Shown here in pieces: positions 1 through 8,182 of a DNA stretch of 64,000 bases. Made by a program: the position numbers and the translations under genes. Each line of letters begins with the position of its first letter. The first letter of the stretch is position 1. The stretch is from Sphingobium sp. AP50. Lineage in GTDB: Bacteria; Pseudomonadota; Alphaproteobacteria; Sphingomonadales; Sphingomonadaceae. Where the stretch lies: NCBI RefSeq assembly GCF_900109095.1, contig NZ_FNYZ01000010.1:1-64000 (forward strand), given 5' to 3'. The notes under the pieces are model-generated. The model saw nothing but the letters and a program-made list of their open reading frames with translations, was not told where the DNA came from and did no database searches.

Positions 1-94
1 CCTTGTCTACGCACACCACGTCATGGCCAAAGTCCGCAAAACAGGCCCCGGACACAAGTCCAACATAACCCGTGCCGATCATCGTGATTTTCAT
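1..94 (-). CDS. UDP-glucose 6-dehydrogenase, N-terminal fragment (window edge)
   Basis: Only the first 31 codons lie in the window; the rest continues past the left edge. Read on the minus strand from ATG at 94, the peptide begins [16 protein letters not shown], the NAD-binding GxGxxG Rossmann start characteristic of UDP-glucose/GDP-mannose dehydrogenases that open with MKI and carry [13 protein letters not shown]. Family members oxidise UDP-glucose to UDP-glucuronate, a precursor for exopolysaccharide and, in sphingomonads, glycosphingolipid. A GGGG stretch precedes the start. The gene diverges from wecB, which supports a surface-polysaccharide locus. A related nucleotide-sugar dehydrogenase cannot be excluded from 31 residues. 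Confidence 0.85.
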   Translation of the reverse strand, partial: MKITMIGTGYVGLVSGACFADFGHDVVCVDK

Positions 95-122
95 GAATCT
101 GCCCCAGCCCCATAAGAAGAAA

Positions 123-181
123 CGACTATGTCATGGCTCTAGCATAGTCGCGGGCCATTACAATTCGCTGCAATGCAGCGA
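123..181. promoter_or_regulatory. Two inverted repeats in the divergent ugd/wecB promoter region
   Basis: The gap between the two divergent starts holds two perfect inverted repeats. CGACTATG at 123-130 pairs with CATAGTCG at 143-150 (8-bp arms, 12-nt spacer). TCGCTGCA at 165-172 pairs with TGCAGCGA at 174-181 (8-bp arms around one base). The arms and spacing suit dimeric repressor sites, and the position suits control of both polysaccharide genes. That role is inference; neither has a T-tract, so they are not intrinsic terminators. Confidence 0.4.
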
Positions 182-258
182 CGAAATTTGAAGATCGTTT
201 AACGACTGGTTACCATTTTCTGCCAAGTCGGGTGCCAGCGACGAAAGGGATGGTCACG

Positions 259-1371
259 GTGAAAGTAGCGTTGGTGTTCGGGACCCGTCCCGAAGCGATC
301 AAGATGTTCCCCGTGGTCCATGCGCTGCGCGCGCGGCCCGGCGTGGAAACGCGCGTCATCGTGACCGCGCAGCATCGCGGACTGCTGGATCAGGTGCTGG
401 AGATTGCGGGGATTGTGCCCGACATCGATCTGGACGTCATGGTGCCCAACCAGACGCTGGATGGACTGACGGCAAAACTGATCGTGGAACTGGGCAAGGC
501 GTTCGACGCGGAAAAGCCCGATCGCATCGTCGTCCATGGCGATACGCTGACGACGATGGTTGCAAGCCTCGCCGCCTATTATCGCAAGATTCCCGTCGCC
601 CATGTCGAAGCCGGGCTGCGCAGCGGCGACATTCATCATCCCTGGCCGGAGGAAGTGAATCGCCGCGTCGTCGCCTGTATCGCCGACATGAATTTCGCCC
701 CGACGCAGGCGGCGGCCGATGCGCTGCTGCGGGAAAATCGCGATCCCGCCGGCATCCATATCACCGGCAACACCGTGATCGACGCACTGCTTGCCACGCG
801 CGACCGGGTGGTCGCAGACCCATCGCTCGCCAGCGGGCTGGATGATCTCGCCGCGCGTTTTGCGGGCAAGCGGATCGTCGCCGTCACCAGCCATCGGCGC
901 GAGAATTTCGGCGGCGGCATGGAGGCGATCGCCCGCTCCATCGCCGATATCGCCGCCCGGCCCGATGTGGCGGTGATCTTCCCGGTCCATCCCAATCCCA
1001 ATGTCCGCCCGGTCATGGATGCGGTGCTGGGCGGTCTGCCCAATGTCGCGATGATCGAACCGCTCGACTATCCGCATTTCGTGCGCCTGCTCGACCTGTG
1101 CCACCTTGTCCTGACCGACAGCGGCGGCGTTCAGGAAGAGGCGCCCTCGCTCGGCAAGCCGGTGCTGGTGATGCGGGAAACGACCGAGCGTCCCGAGGGG
1201 GTGGAGGCCGGCACGGCGAAGCTGGTCGGCACCGATCGCGCGCTGATCGTGCGCGAAGTGCTGGCGCTGCTGGACGATCAGGATGCCTATGACGCCATGG
1301 CCCGCGCGCATAATCCCTTTGGCGACGGGGGCGCGGCGGAGCGGATCGCGGCAGTGATCGCGGCCGGCTGA
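259..1371 (+). CDS. wecB: UDP-N-acetylglucosamine 2-epimerase (non-hydrolysing), WecB
   Basis: A cytoplasmic 370-residue enzyme that interconverts UDP-GlcNAc and UDP-ManNAc. Family signatures are intact: FGTRPEAIKM at the N-terminus, VHGDTLTT, HVEAGLRSGD, PWPEEVNRR, VTSHRREN, and TDSGGVQEEAPSLGKPV with RPEGVEAG near the C-terminus. Three in-frame starts are close together: GTG 232, ATG 250 and GTG 259. I chose 259 because AAAGGGA at 244-250 then sits 8 nt upstream and the protein starts MKVALVFGTRPE, as the family does; the ATG at 250 overlaps that ribosome site. The product feeds WecC encoded downstream. Confidence 0.93.
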   Translation: MKVALVFGTRPEAIKMFPVVHALRARPGVETRVIVTAQHRGLLDQVLEIAGIVPDIDLDVMVPNQTLDGLTAKLIVELGKAFDAEKPDRIVVHGDTLTTMVASLAAYYRKIPVAHVEAGLRSGDIHHPWPEEVNRRVVACIADMNFAPTQAAADALLRENRDPAGIHITGNTVIDALLATRDRVVADPSLASGLDDLAARFAGKRIVAVTSHRRENFGGGMEAIARSIADIAARPDVAVIFPVHPNPNVRPVMDAVLGGLPNVAMIEPLDYPHFVRLLDLCHLVLTDSGGVQEEAPSLGKPVLVMRETTERPEGVEAGTAKLVGTDRALIVREVLALLDDQDAYDAMARAHNPFGDGGAAERIAAVIAAG

Positions 1372-1506
1372 CCAATCGGGCGAGAAAGGGCGCGACGCAG
1401 GGCGGAGGGGCTGCTATCAGGCCGCATCGCCGCGATCCTGCCTGCAAGCACGCGCCCCGACAGAGAGACAATCGCGCTCCCGCTTGCTACGCAAGGAGCG
1501 TCTTTC

Positions 1507-1560
1507 ATGTCTTATTTTTCCCCGCTGCGCCCGTCTTACATGACTGAAACCGGCGCATGA
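1507..1560 (+). CDS. Possible 17-residue leader peptide coupled to the next small gene
   Basis: A short frame, ATG to TGA, encodes MSYFSPLRPSYMTETGA. It has a strong Shine-Dalgarno AAGGAG at 1493-1498, 8 nt before the ATG, and its stop overlaps the ATG of the 1557 gene in the ATGA arrangement. The downstream gene lacks a good ribosome site of its own, so translational coupling is plausible. No homology is recognised. It could instead be the true translation entry for a longer peptide interrupted by a sequencing error; nothing here decides that. Confidence 0.35.
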   Translation: MSYFSPLRPSYMTETGA

Positions 1561-1793
1561 GCCGCGCGATCAACGTCACGACCTCGGTCGAGGACGTCAC
1601 CACGCTGTGCGCCCGCCACGCGATAGCCATCTCCACGATCGAGGCGCTGCCCGCCGGGGGGACGCGCGTCGTGCTGCTCAACCCGCTCGGTGCCGACCGC
1701 ATCCGCGAACTGCTGAAAACCAAGATCATCACGACGCCGGTGACGCGCTCTTCCGCCCATATCGCCCGCCAGCCAAGCCCCCGCTATCGGTAG
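1557..1793 (+). CDS. Small hypothetical protein
   Basis: A 78-residue reading frame starting MSRAINVTTSVEDV, with no signal peptide or membrane segment. I do not recognise a family. The composition (alternating hydrophobic and polar residues, then an Arg/Ser/Pro-rich tail) could be a small folded domain with a disordered end. It lies between wecB and wecC on the same strand and its ATG overlaps the stop of a short leader frame with a strong ribosome site. Support is positional only; a non-coding explanation remains possible. Confidence 0.4.
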   Translation: MSRAINVTTSVEDVTTLCARHAIAISTIEALPAGGTRVVLLNPLGADRIRELLKTKIITTPVTRSSAHIARQPSPRYR

Positions 1794-1897
1794 GCAAATG
1801 GGCATTTTTGCCCGTTCCCTCTTCACTATTACCGAAATCTTCAGCATTTCGGGGCAGAACAACGGCCAAATTCACCGCTGAAGGACTGTCCCGACCC

Positions 1898-3196
1898 ATG
1901 CCCGTCGACGCCAAGCAGAAGGTTTCCGTCATCGGCCTCGGCTATATCGGCCTGCCGACCGCCGCCCTGATCGCGCGTGGCGGCGCCAAGGTGGTGGGCG
2001 TGGACGTGTCCGCCCATGTGGTGGACACCGTCAATTCCGGCCGCGTCCATATCGAGGAAGTCGATCTCGACGGCCTGGTGCAGGGCGTGGTGTCGCGCGG
2101 CAATCTGCGCGCCTCGCTGGACGTCGAGGAAAGCGATGTCTTCATCATCGCCGTGCCGACTCCGGTGGCGGAAGATCGCGCGCCGGATATCAGCTATGTG
2201 CTGAAGGCCGCGAAGACCGTCGCTCCCGTGCTGAAGGCCGGCGACACGGTGATCCTGGAATCCACCTCGCCCGTCGGCACGACCGAAGCGATGCGCGACG
2301 TCATGGCGGAATTGCGCCCCGACCTCAAAATGCCGGGCAAGGGCGTGCAGGGGGATATCGCCATCGCCTATTGCCCGGAGCGGGTTCTGCCCGGTCGCAT
2401 CCTTGTCGAACTGATCGACAATGATCGCTGCATCGGCGGCATCACCCCGCGTTGCGCGCGCAAGGCGCTGGGCTTCTATCGCCAGTTCGTGCGCGGCGCC
2501 TGCATCACCACCACCGCTCGCGCAGCCGAGATGGTGAAGCTGGTCGAAAACAGCTTCCGGGACGTCAATATCGCCTTCGCCAATGAACTCTCGGTCATTG
2601 CCGAGAATATGGATATCGACGTGTGGGAGGTGATCCGCCTCGCCAATCGCCATCCGCGCGTCAACATCCTCTCGCCCGGTCCCGGCGTGGGCGGCCATTG
2701 CATCGCGGTCGATCCCTGGTTCATCGTCCATGGCGACCCGGAAAATGCCCGCATCATCCGCACCGCGCGCGAAGTGAATGACGGCAAGACCGACTATGTC
2801 GTCGCCAAGGCGTCCGATATGATCGACGAGTTCGGTGGCGAAGACGTCGCTTGCCTCGGCCTCGCCTTCAAGGCGAATATCGACGATTTCCGCGAAAGCC
2901 CGGCGGTGAAGGTCGCCGCCCGCCTCGCCCGCCGCTATGGTCGGCGGATCAAGCTGGTCGAACCCTATGCGCAGGAATTGCCGATGGAGTTCGCCGGGAC
3001 GGGCGCGGAATTGATCGATCTCGATACGGCTCTGGAACAATGCGGCCTGTTCGTCATTCTTGTGGATCATGACATGTTCAAATCTGTCCCCGTCGACGAA
3101 CGCGCCGGCAAGGCCGTCTATGACACGCGGGGAATCTGGCCCGATCAGCCGCGCCGCGTTGCGCAACCCACGCCCGCCGGCCGCGTCGCTGTGTAA
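1898..3196 (+). CDS. wecC: UDP-N-acetyl-D-mannosaminuronate dehydrogenase, WecC
   Basis: A 432-residue NAD-dependent enzyme that oxidises UDP-ManNAc twice to UDP-ManNAcA. It shows the Rossmann start VSVIGLGYIGLPTA, the CPERVLPG segment, the conserved lysine in AEMVKLVENSFRD, and the catalytic cysteine in GVGGHCIAVDPWF. The frame is open far upstream to about 1607, but the family N-terminus begins at ATG 1898, with AAGGA about a dozen bases before it. Paired with wecB it gives a complete UDP-GlcNAc to UDP-ManNAcA route, so the polymer made here probably contains ManNAcA. A UDP-GalNAc/UDP-GlcNAc dehydrogenase with other specificity is the main alternative. Confidence 0.9.
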   Translation: MPVDAKQKVSVIGLGYIGLPTAALIARGGAKVVGVDVSAHVVDTVNSGRVHIEEVDLDGLVQGVVSRGNLRASLDVEESDVFIIAVPTPVAEDRAPDISYVLKAAKTVAPVLKAGDTVILESTSPVGTTEAMRDVMAELRPDLKMPGKGVQGDIAIAYCPERVLPGRILVELIDNDRCIGGITPRCARKALGFYRQFVRGACITTTARAAEMVKLVENSFRDVNIAFANELSVIAENMDIDVWEVIRLANRHPRVNILSPGPGVGGHCIAVDPWFIVHGDPENARIIRTAREVNDGKTDYVVAKASDMIDEFGGEDVACLGLAFKANIDDFRESPAVKVAARLARRYGRRIKLVEPYAQELPMEFAGTGAELIDLDTALEQCGLFVILVDHDMFKSVPVDERAGKAVYDTRGIWPDQPRRVAQPTPAGRVAV

Positions 3197-3298
3197 CATT
3201 GCCGGGACGGGCTCGGTCCGTCCCGCCCGCGGTTGCCATCCTCCTGTCACGCCGCTAACCCCCGGCCTCATACGGGCCAGAACGGGGTTACAGGGCGG

Positions 3299-4003
3299 AT
3301 GAAGCATCGAAACAGCATCAGCCGATCCATTGCCGTCGCGGCGGCCTGTACTGCGCTCGCCGGTTGCACCACGGTCGAGGATGCCCCGCGCGGCGAAGCG
3401 GCCTATGTCGCCATCCCGCCTGCGCCTGCCGTCGGCATGGACTATCGCATCAGTCCCGACGATGTGCTGCGCGTTCAGGTCTATCATGAACCCGATCTGT
3501 CGCTGGAAGATGCGCAGGTCACCGCGGCGGGCATGATGCGCATGCCGCTGGTCGGCGACATATCGGTCGCGGGCCTGACTGCGAGTGAGGCGGCCGACGT
3601 CGTCGCCGGGCGGCTGGAGCGTTATCTGGTGTCGCCGCAAGTGACGCTGTTCGTGAAGAAGGCGATGGGTCGCCGTATCACGCTGGACGGGGAAGTGCGG
3701 GAACCCGGCCTCTACCCGGTCGACGGACGCCTGACCCTGTTGCAGGCGGTGGCGCTGGCCAAGGGGCCGACCCGCCTCGCTGGCCTCAGCCAGATCGTGG
3801 TCGTGCGCCAGATGGACGGCCAGCGTCAGGCGGCGATGTTCGACCTGGGTGCCATCCGCAAGGGCAAGGCGCCCGACCCTGAAATTCTGCCCGGCGATCA
3901 GGTGATCGTCGGCCTGTCGCGCGCCAAGGCGATCCTGGGCGGCGCGCTGATCGCGATACCGGCCGTCGCGGCGGGCTTCATCGCGCTGGACGGAGATCAT
4001 TGA
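3299..4003 (+). CDS. Polysaccharide export outer-membrane lipoprotein (Wza/GumB-like)
   Basis: A 234-residue protein with a lipoprotein signal peptide ending in the lipobox LAGC (Cys about residue 22). It carries the polysaccharide biosynthesis/export domain (ISPDDVLRVQVYHEPDLS, about residues 50-130), then an SLBB-type segment (VREPGLYPVDGRLTLLQAV). It is shorter than E. coli Wza and ends in a hydrophobic helix, ILGGALIAIPAVAAGFIAL, that may span the outer membrane or associate with the kinase. ATG 3299 is chosen because it places the signal peptide at the N-terminus. Its stop overlaps the ATG of the Wzc-like gene by one base. Confidence 0.9.
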   Translation: MKHRNSISRSIAVAAACTALAGCTTVEDAPRGEAAYVAIPPAPAVGMDYRISPDDVLRVQVYHEPDLSLEDAQVTAAGMMRMPLVGDISVAGLTASEAADVVAGRLERYLVSPQVTLFVKKAMGRRITLDGEVREPGLYPVDGRLTLLQAVALAKGPTRLAGLSQIVVVRQMDGQRQAAMFDLGAIRKGKAPDPEILPGDQVIVGLSRAKAILGGALIAIPAVAAGFIALDGDH

Positions 4004-6138
4004 TGGCCGCGACCCTGATAGATCCGACCGACATGCCCGAAGGCGAGGGCGCTGGCGCCCGGCTGGCACGGACGATCCGCGCCTATTGGGCGGTGCTGCG
4101 TCGTCACCGTGTCATTCTGTTCGTCACGATGGCGCTCTGCCTGTTGGCGGCCCTGCTCTATATCCTGCTGTCGACACCCGATTATCGCGCGACGGCTTCG
4201 GTCGAGGTGGAGGATCTGCCCGCCGGTGCGGCGGGGACCGGTACGCCCCGGCCCACCAGTGACGACACCGAAACAGTGATGCAGACCGAACTGGAAGTGC
4301 TGCGCAGCCGGGCCTTGGCCGAAGAGGTCGCGCGCAGTCTGGCGTTGGTCGGCACCCCCACCTTCTTCGATGGCATGGGCGTCAGCCGCCCCAGGGAGGG
4401 GACGGTCGGCCTCAGCCAGCGGCAGGTGGAGCAGGAGCGGGTCGTTACCCTGTTGCGGCAGAATCTGGAAGTCGAACTGCCCGGCAAGTCTCGCGTTATG
4501 CGGATCAGTTTCGTCAGTGCCGATCCGACATTGTCCGCGCGGATTGCCAATGCCTATGCCGACAGTCTGATCCGGTCGGACCTGAAGCGCGGCTTTGAAT
4601 CGGGCGTGCAGGCGCGCCGCTTCCTGCTGGGCGAACTGGATGGTGCCCGCACCGACCTGTCGCGGGCCGAACGCGAACTGGCCGTCTATGCCGCGCGCAG
4701 CGGTGGCGCCCCGGTGGAGCCGGATCAGAGTGCGCAGGGCGATGCGGCAAGGGCCAAGCCCGCCGAACCCAAATTCGCCCCGTCCGAAGGATCGATCGAA
4801 AGCCGATTGGCGCAGCTTAACGGTTTCCGGGCGCAGGCGGTATCCGACCGGATCGCCGCCCAGAAGCGCTGGGAAAGTGCCCGCCGCGCCAGCGCGGAAA
4901 CATTGCCCGAAGTGCTGAATAACGGTGCGATGCAGCAATTGATGACGGAACGGGCGCAGGCCCGCGCTGCACTGGTCGAGGAACGGCAGTTCCGCAAGGA
5001 TGCGCATCCCGAAATGCGCGAAGCCCGCGCGCGCCTTGCCGCGCTGGACGATCAGGCCGACGAGATGGCGAACCGCATCCGCGCTTCGCTCAAGGAACAA
5101 TATGACGTCGCCGTCCATGGCGAAAAGCAGATCGGATCGGAAATCGCCGCGCTGGAGCGCGATGCGCAGGCTGCGCGTGGTCGCGATGTGCAGATGGGCA
5201 TCTATGAACGGTCGGTCGATACCTATCGCATGCTGCATGACAGTTTGTTGCAGCGTTATCGCGACATGGCTTCGCAGGCCGGGTTCCAGGCCGGGCGTAT
5301 CCAGCCGCTCGATCGGGCGGCGGTGCCGGCGCGGCCCTTCTCGCCCAAGGTCGGGGAGACGCTGTTGCTCGCCGCGCTGGGTGGACTGGCGCTGGGTCTG
5401 CTGCTGGTTGCGGCGCGCCATATATTCGACGATGCGGTGACGTCTGCCGATACGCTGGCGGAGCGGGTCGGGCTGCCGCTGCTGGGCGCCGTGCCGGTGA
5501 CGGGCGACAATCCTCAGCCGCCCGAAATCTTCACCCCGATCGCGCGCTCGCTGCTGCTGGCGTCGACCGGCGGCCTGCCGCGCTCCATCCTCGTCACCAG
5601 CGCGCAGGAGGGGGAAGGCAAGTCCCTGACCCTCAACGCGCTGGCGCTGGCGCTGGCGGGCTTGGGCAAGAAGGTGCTGGTGATCGACGGCGACATGCGC
5701 CGGCCGGTGCAGCACGCCCTGTTCCGCGTCGCGCCGGGCAAGGGCATTAGCGAAGTGTTGACCGGACAGGCTAAGCCCGCCGACGCCATCATCCCGACGG
5801 GGGTGGAGGGCATATCGCTACTCCCCTGTGGCGCGGTGCCGCCCAACCCCACGGAATTGCTGGCCACCCCGGCCCTCGATACGCTGCTGACGAGCGTGCG
5901 CGACGATTATGACACGATCCTGATCGACGCGCCGCCGATCCTGGGGCTGGGCGATGCCAGCCTGCTGGGCGCGCGGGCGCAAGCGAATTTGCTGGTGGTC
6001 GAATGGGGCCGCAATCATCATGGCGGCCTGCGCGCCTCGGTCGAGCGGCTGCGTCGGGCGGGCGGCGTCATCATCGGCGCCATCCTCACCAAGCAACAGG
6101 GCCGCGCTTTCGACTATGACTATCATCGGGGCGGGTGA
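4003..6138 (+). CDS. Wzc/GumC-type polysaccharide co-polymerase with fused tyrosine kinase
   Basis: A 711-residue inner-membrane protein with the usual order of the family. A TM helix lies at about residues 40-60, then a long periplasmic Wzz domain with coiled coil (about 60-440), a second TM (about 450-470), and a C-terminal BY-kinase. The kinase shows Walker A (SAQEGEGKSLTLN), Walker A' (VLVIDGDMRRP) and Walker B (YDTILIDAPPI). Such proteins control polymer length and export through cycles of Tyr autophosphorylation. The C-terminal tail has only two tyrosines (FDYDYHRGG), fewer than the E. coli Wzc cluster. ATG 4003 overlaps the upstream stop by one base, so the pair is translationally coupled. 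Confidence 0.92.
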   Translation: MAATLIDPTDMPEGEGAGARLARTIRAYWAVLRRHRVILFVTMALCLLAALLYILLSTPDYRATASVEVEDLPAGAAGTGTPRPTSDDTETVMQTELEVLRSRALAEEVARSLALVGTPTFFDGMGVSRPREGTVGLSQRQVEQERVVTLLRQNLEVELPGKSRVMRISFVSADPTLSARIANAYADSLIRSDLKRGFESGVQARRFLLGELDGARTDLSRAERELAVYAARSGGAPVEPDQSAQGDAARAKPAEPKFAPSEGSIESRLAQLNGFRAQAVSDRIAAQKRWESARRASAETLPEVLNNGAMQQLMTERAQARAALVEERQFRKDAHPEMREARARLAALDDQADEMANRIRASLKEQYDVAVHGEKQIGSEIAALERDAQAARGRDVQMGIYERSVDTYRMLHDSLLQRYRDMASQAGFQAGRIQPLDRAAVPARPFSPKVGETLLLAALGGLALGLLLVAARHIFDDAVTSADTLAERVGLPLLGAVPVTGDNPQPPEIFTPIARSLLLASTGGLPRSILVTSAQEGEGKSLTLNALALALAGLGKKVLVIDGDMRRPVQHALFRVAPGKGISEVLTGQAKPADAIIPTGVEGISLLPCGAVPPNPTELLATPALDTLLTSVRDDYDTILIDAPPILGLGDASLLGARAQANLLVVEWGRNHHGGLRASVERLRRAGGVIIGAILTKQQGRAFDYDYHRGG

Positions 6139-6169
6139 GGGCCGCGGTAGCCTCACCCCGTTCCTACCC

Positions 6170-6324
6170 CCGTTCGTCCTGAGTAGCCCCTTCGACTGCC
6201 TGCCAAGGCAGGCGCTCAGGACAGGCATTGAGCGAAGTCGAAATGGCGTATCGAAGGATCAGCGCTGCGCTGGATGCTTCGATACGGGTCTTCGACAAGC
6301 TCAGCCCCTACTCAGCACGAACGG
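6170..6324. repeat. Dispersed palindromic repeat (CCGTTCGT family)
   Basis: An imperfect long inverted repeat bounded by CCGTTCGTCCTGAGTAG and its near complement CTACTCAGCACGAACGG. Inside it is a second stem, CGTATCGAAG / CTTCGATACG, flanking a GC-rich loop. Related elements with CGTTCG ends and a TCGAGCxxAGTCGAGA-like core lie at 9843, 28611, 47709 and 49318. It fills the gap between the Wzc gene and the convergent purQ and could act as an mRNA-stabilising or terminating structure. Confidence 0.7.
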
Positions 6325-6348
6325 TGGCAGGCGAAGAGCAAGAGACGC

Positions 6349-6399
6349 GGCACAAAAAAAAAGAGCGCCATCCGATCCGGAGGCGCTCTTTTTTGTGCC
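6349..6399. terminator. Bidirectional intrinsic terminator between wzc-like gene and purQ
   Basis: GGCAC followed by nine A and GAGCGCC pairs with GGCGCTC followed by six T and GTGCC. A GC-rich stem is flanked by an A-tract on one side and a T-tract on the other, so it can work on both strands. It sits 17 nt after the purQ stop on the minus strand. Confidence 0.85.
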
Positions 6400-6415
6400 C
6401 TGTCGGCGGAGAGGA

Positions 6416-7090
6416 TCAGGCCCGTGCCAGCAAACCCTCGACCAGACCCTCGAACAGGCGCTTGCCGTCGGTCGCGCCATGGGCGGCCTCGATCACGCGC
6501 TCGGGGTGGGGCATCATGCCCAGCACATTTCCCGCTTCGTTGAGGATGCCGGCGATGTTGCGGGCCGATCCATTGACGCTCTCCGCATAGCGCAGGGCAA
6601 CGCGGCCTTCGCCTTCCAGCCGGTCCAGCGTCGCATCGTCGGCGAAATAATTGCCGTCATGATGCGCGACCGGATAGCTGATCGCCTCGCCCGCTTCATA
6701 GCGGCTGGTGAAGGCGCTCTGGGCGTTCTCGACCGTCAGGGCGACGTCGCGGCAGACGAAATGGCCGCCGGCATTGCGCAGCAGCGCGCCGGGCAGCAGG
6801 CCGCTTTCGGTCAGCACCTGAAAGCCGTTGCAGATGCCCAGCACATAGGCGCCACGGTCGGCCGCCTTCGCCACCGCCTGCATCACCGGCGAGCGCGCGG
6901 CCATCGCGCCGGAACGCAGATAGTCGCCATAGGAAAAGCCGCCCGGCACGCCGATCAGGTCGATGTCGTCGGGCAATTCGGTGTCCCGGTGCCAGATCAT
7001 GGCGGGCTTGGTTCCGGTCGCAGCCTCGAACGCCACCGCCAGGTCGCGGTCGCAATTGCTGCCCGGAAAGACGATGACGGCGCTCTTCAT
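6416..7090 (-). CDS. purQ: Phosphoribosylformylglycinamidine synthase, glutaminase subunit PurQ
   Basis: A 224-residue class I glutamine amidotransferase that supplies ammonia to PurL for conversion of FGAR to FGAM in purine synthesis. The nucleophilic cysteine is in [11 protein letters not shown], the glycine-rich oxyanion strand is [17 protein letters not shown], and the His-Glu of the triad is in MPHPERVIE near the C-terminus. The length is normal for the small PurQ of organisms with separate PurS/PurQ/PurL. The start lies 1 nt after the purS stop, so the two are cotranscribed. PurL is not in the window. Confidence 0.96.
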   Translation of the reverse strand: MKSAVIVFPGSNCDRDLAVAFEAATGTKPAMIWHRDTELPDDIDLIGVPGGFSYGDYLRSGAMAARSPVMQAVAKAADRGAYVLGICNGFQVLTESGLLPGALLRNAGGHFVCRDVALTVENAQSAFTSRYEAGEAISYPVAHHDGNYFADDATLDRLEGEGRVALRYAESVNGSARNIAGILNEAGNVLGMMPHPERVIEAAHGATDGKRLFEGLVEGLLARA

Positions 7091-7091
7091 C

Positions 7092-7325
7092 TCAGGCGAC
7101 CTTCTCGATGCGATAATTTTCGATCACCGTGTTGGCCAGCAGCTTGCGGCACATGGCGTCGATATCCTCGTCGCTGGTGCCGTCGGCCAGATCCAGTTCG
7201 ATGAGCTTGCCGGCGCGCACATCATTGACGCCGTCAAAGCCCAGACCGCCCAGCGCATGCTGGATCGCCCGACCCTGCGGATCGAGAACACCGCCCTTGA
7301 GGGTGACGAAAATGCGGGCTTTCAT
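7092..7325 (-). CDS. purS: Phosphoribosylformylglycinamidine synthase subunit PurS
   Basis: A 77-residue protein, [18 protein letters not shown] at the start and [12 protein letters not shown] at the end, both typical of PurS. PurS bridges PurQ and PurL in the FGAM synthase complex and has no catalysis of its own. The frame runs further upstream, but ATG 7325 gives the family length and has AGGAG a few bases before it (minus strand). It is the first gene of a purS-purQ pair. Confidence 0.95.
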   Translation of the reverse strand: MKARIFVTLKGGVLDPQGRAIQHALGGLGFDGVNDVRAGKLIELDLADGTSDEDIDAMCRKLLANTVIENYRIEKVA

Positions 7326-7699
7326 GGGCGTGGACTCCTTGGAATCGACAAATGCCGCGCCTGATGCGCGGGATGATGCAGTTGCCGCACCCCCTAGGCG
7401 CGGCGGCGCGCGGAGGCAAGCCATTATGACGGTGGGGCTTGCGTCGGACGATGATTGGGCGGGAGGCGAGGTGGAGTTTGCGGCGCTGCTGGCTGGGCAG
7501 GGAAATAGGATTTGCACCGCTTAACTTCGCATATGTCCTGTGGAATGCGACATTTCGTTGCGCGGACGTGATCCTATCGGAAAGTGGGGACATCGGACGG
7601 TGGAAAGAGCCGGGCGGGAGTATGGCGGTAAAAGGGGAGGGTAGGACAGGGTGAGAGCGGAGCCGTGGTCGGAGCAGCGCCGCAGGCAGTGCATATTTT
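7326..7699. other. Intergenic stretch with no supported gene
   Basis: This stretch holds the promoter region of purS and then sequence for which I can support no coding frame: the short frames present lack ribosome sites and family-like composition. A segment near 7535-7600 (GCGACATTTCGTTGCGCGGA) looks like repeat-derived sequence but I could not pair it with another copy in the window. Confidence 0.5.
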
Positions 7700-7766
7700 T
7701 TCACGCGGAGGCGCGGAGGCGCGGAGCCGCGGAGGATTGCGTAACCCCTCCGCGCCTCCCCGTGAA
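7700..7766. repeat. Near-perfect palindrome with GCGGAGGCGCGGAG core
   Basis: The left arm TTCACGCGGAGGCGCGGAGG pairs with CCTCCGCGCCTCCCCGTGAA with one mismatch; the loop contains a further CGCGGAG copy. It lies 17 nt from a second, different palindrome built on the same scheme. Confidence 0.85.
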
Positions 7767-7783
7767 CAAGAATGAAGAAGGAT

Positions 7784-7855
7784 TTCGCGCAGAGGCGCAG
7801 AGAGCGCAGAGAAGATTGCCATCCTCACTCTGCGTTCTCTGCGCCTCTGCGCGAA
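7784..7855. repeat. Near-perfect palindrome with GCAGAGGCGCAGAG core
   Basis: The left arm at 7784-7811 begins TTCGCGCAGAGGCGCAGAG; the right arm at 7828-7855 ends with its reverse complement. The 28-nt arms pair with a single mismatch. It is the A-containing counterpart of the neighbouring G-containing palindrome at 7700. Confidence 0.85.
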
Positions 7856-7945
7856 CATATTATGCGTGCTTGGTGCAAGGCGAGCAGAGATCGACCGGGA
7901 AAACGGGTTGTAATGATGCCCGAAAGCATCCTCCCATTTCCGTCA

Positions 7946-8061
7946 CCCCAGCGGAAGCTGGGGGCTCAGGCGATGGCGCGATAGGTATGGACAAGCGACA
8001 CCCTCCACCGTTTCGCGCCTCCGCCTGAGATGTCGTTGAGAGTCACGTGCCTCTCAACGAC
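7946..8061. repeat. Repeat with two hairpins upstream of the islet genes
   Basis: Two perfect hairpins: CCCCAGC GGAA GCTGGGG (7946-7963), and GTCGTTGAGAG / CTCTCAACGAC around TCACGTGC (8032-8061). Between them is GC-rich sequence without a coding frame. The first hairpin resembles intergenic repeats common in sphingomonads, which is recollection rather than something shown here. Confidence 0.6.
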
Positions 8062-8182
8062 TTGCGCTGGCATGACGGCTGAAAGTCTGTTTTCGAACAG
8101 TTTTTGCCGGTCGTTCGGAAATTTGGATTGCCCGCAACCGGCCATTCGTCCAGCTTCACCAATTGAGACTGGGAGGCGTCGT

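Noticed and set aside
1841..4069. A 742-codon open frame on the minus strand opposite wecC and wza-like genes
   Set aside because: It has repetitive, His/Asp/Arg-rich composition typical of antisense frames in high-GC DNA, with no motif, and the plus-strand genes have clear families.
5954..7204. A 416-codon plus-strand frame crossing the wzc-like 3' end, a repeat, a terminator and purQ
   Set aside because: It runs through a repeat and an intrinsic terminator and is antisense to PurQ, whose active-site residues are all present.
7651..8028. A 125-codon plus-strand frame
   Set aside because: It consists of translated palindromic repeats (7700-7855 and 7946 onward).
8030..8182. N-terminal extension of the 8183 gene
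   Set aside because: The extension crosses a palindromic repeat; GGGAGG lies just before ATG 8183.
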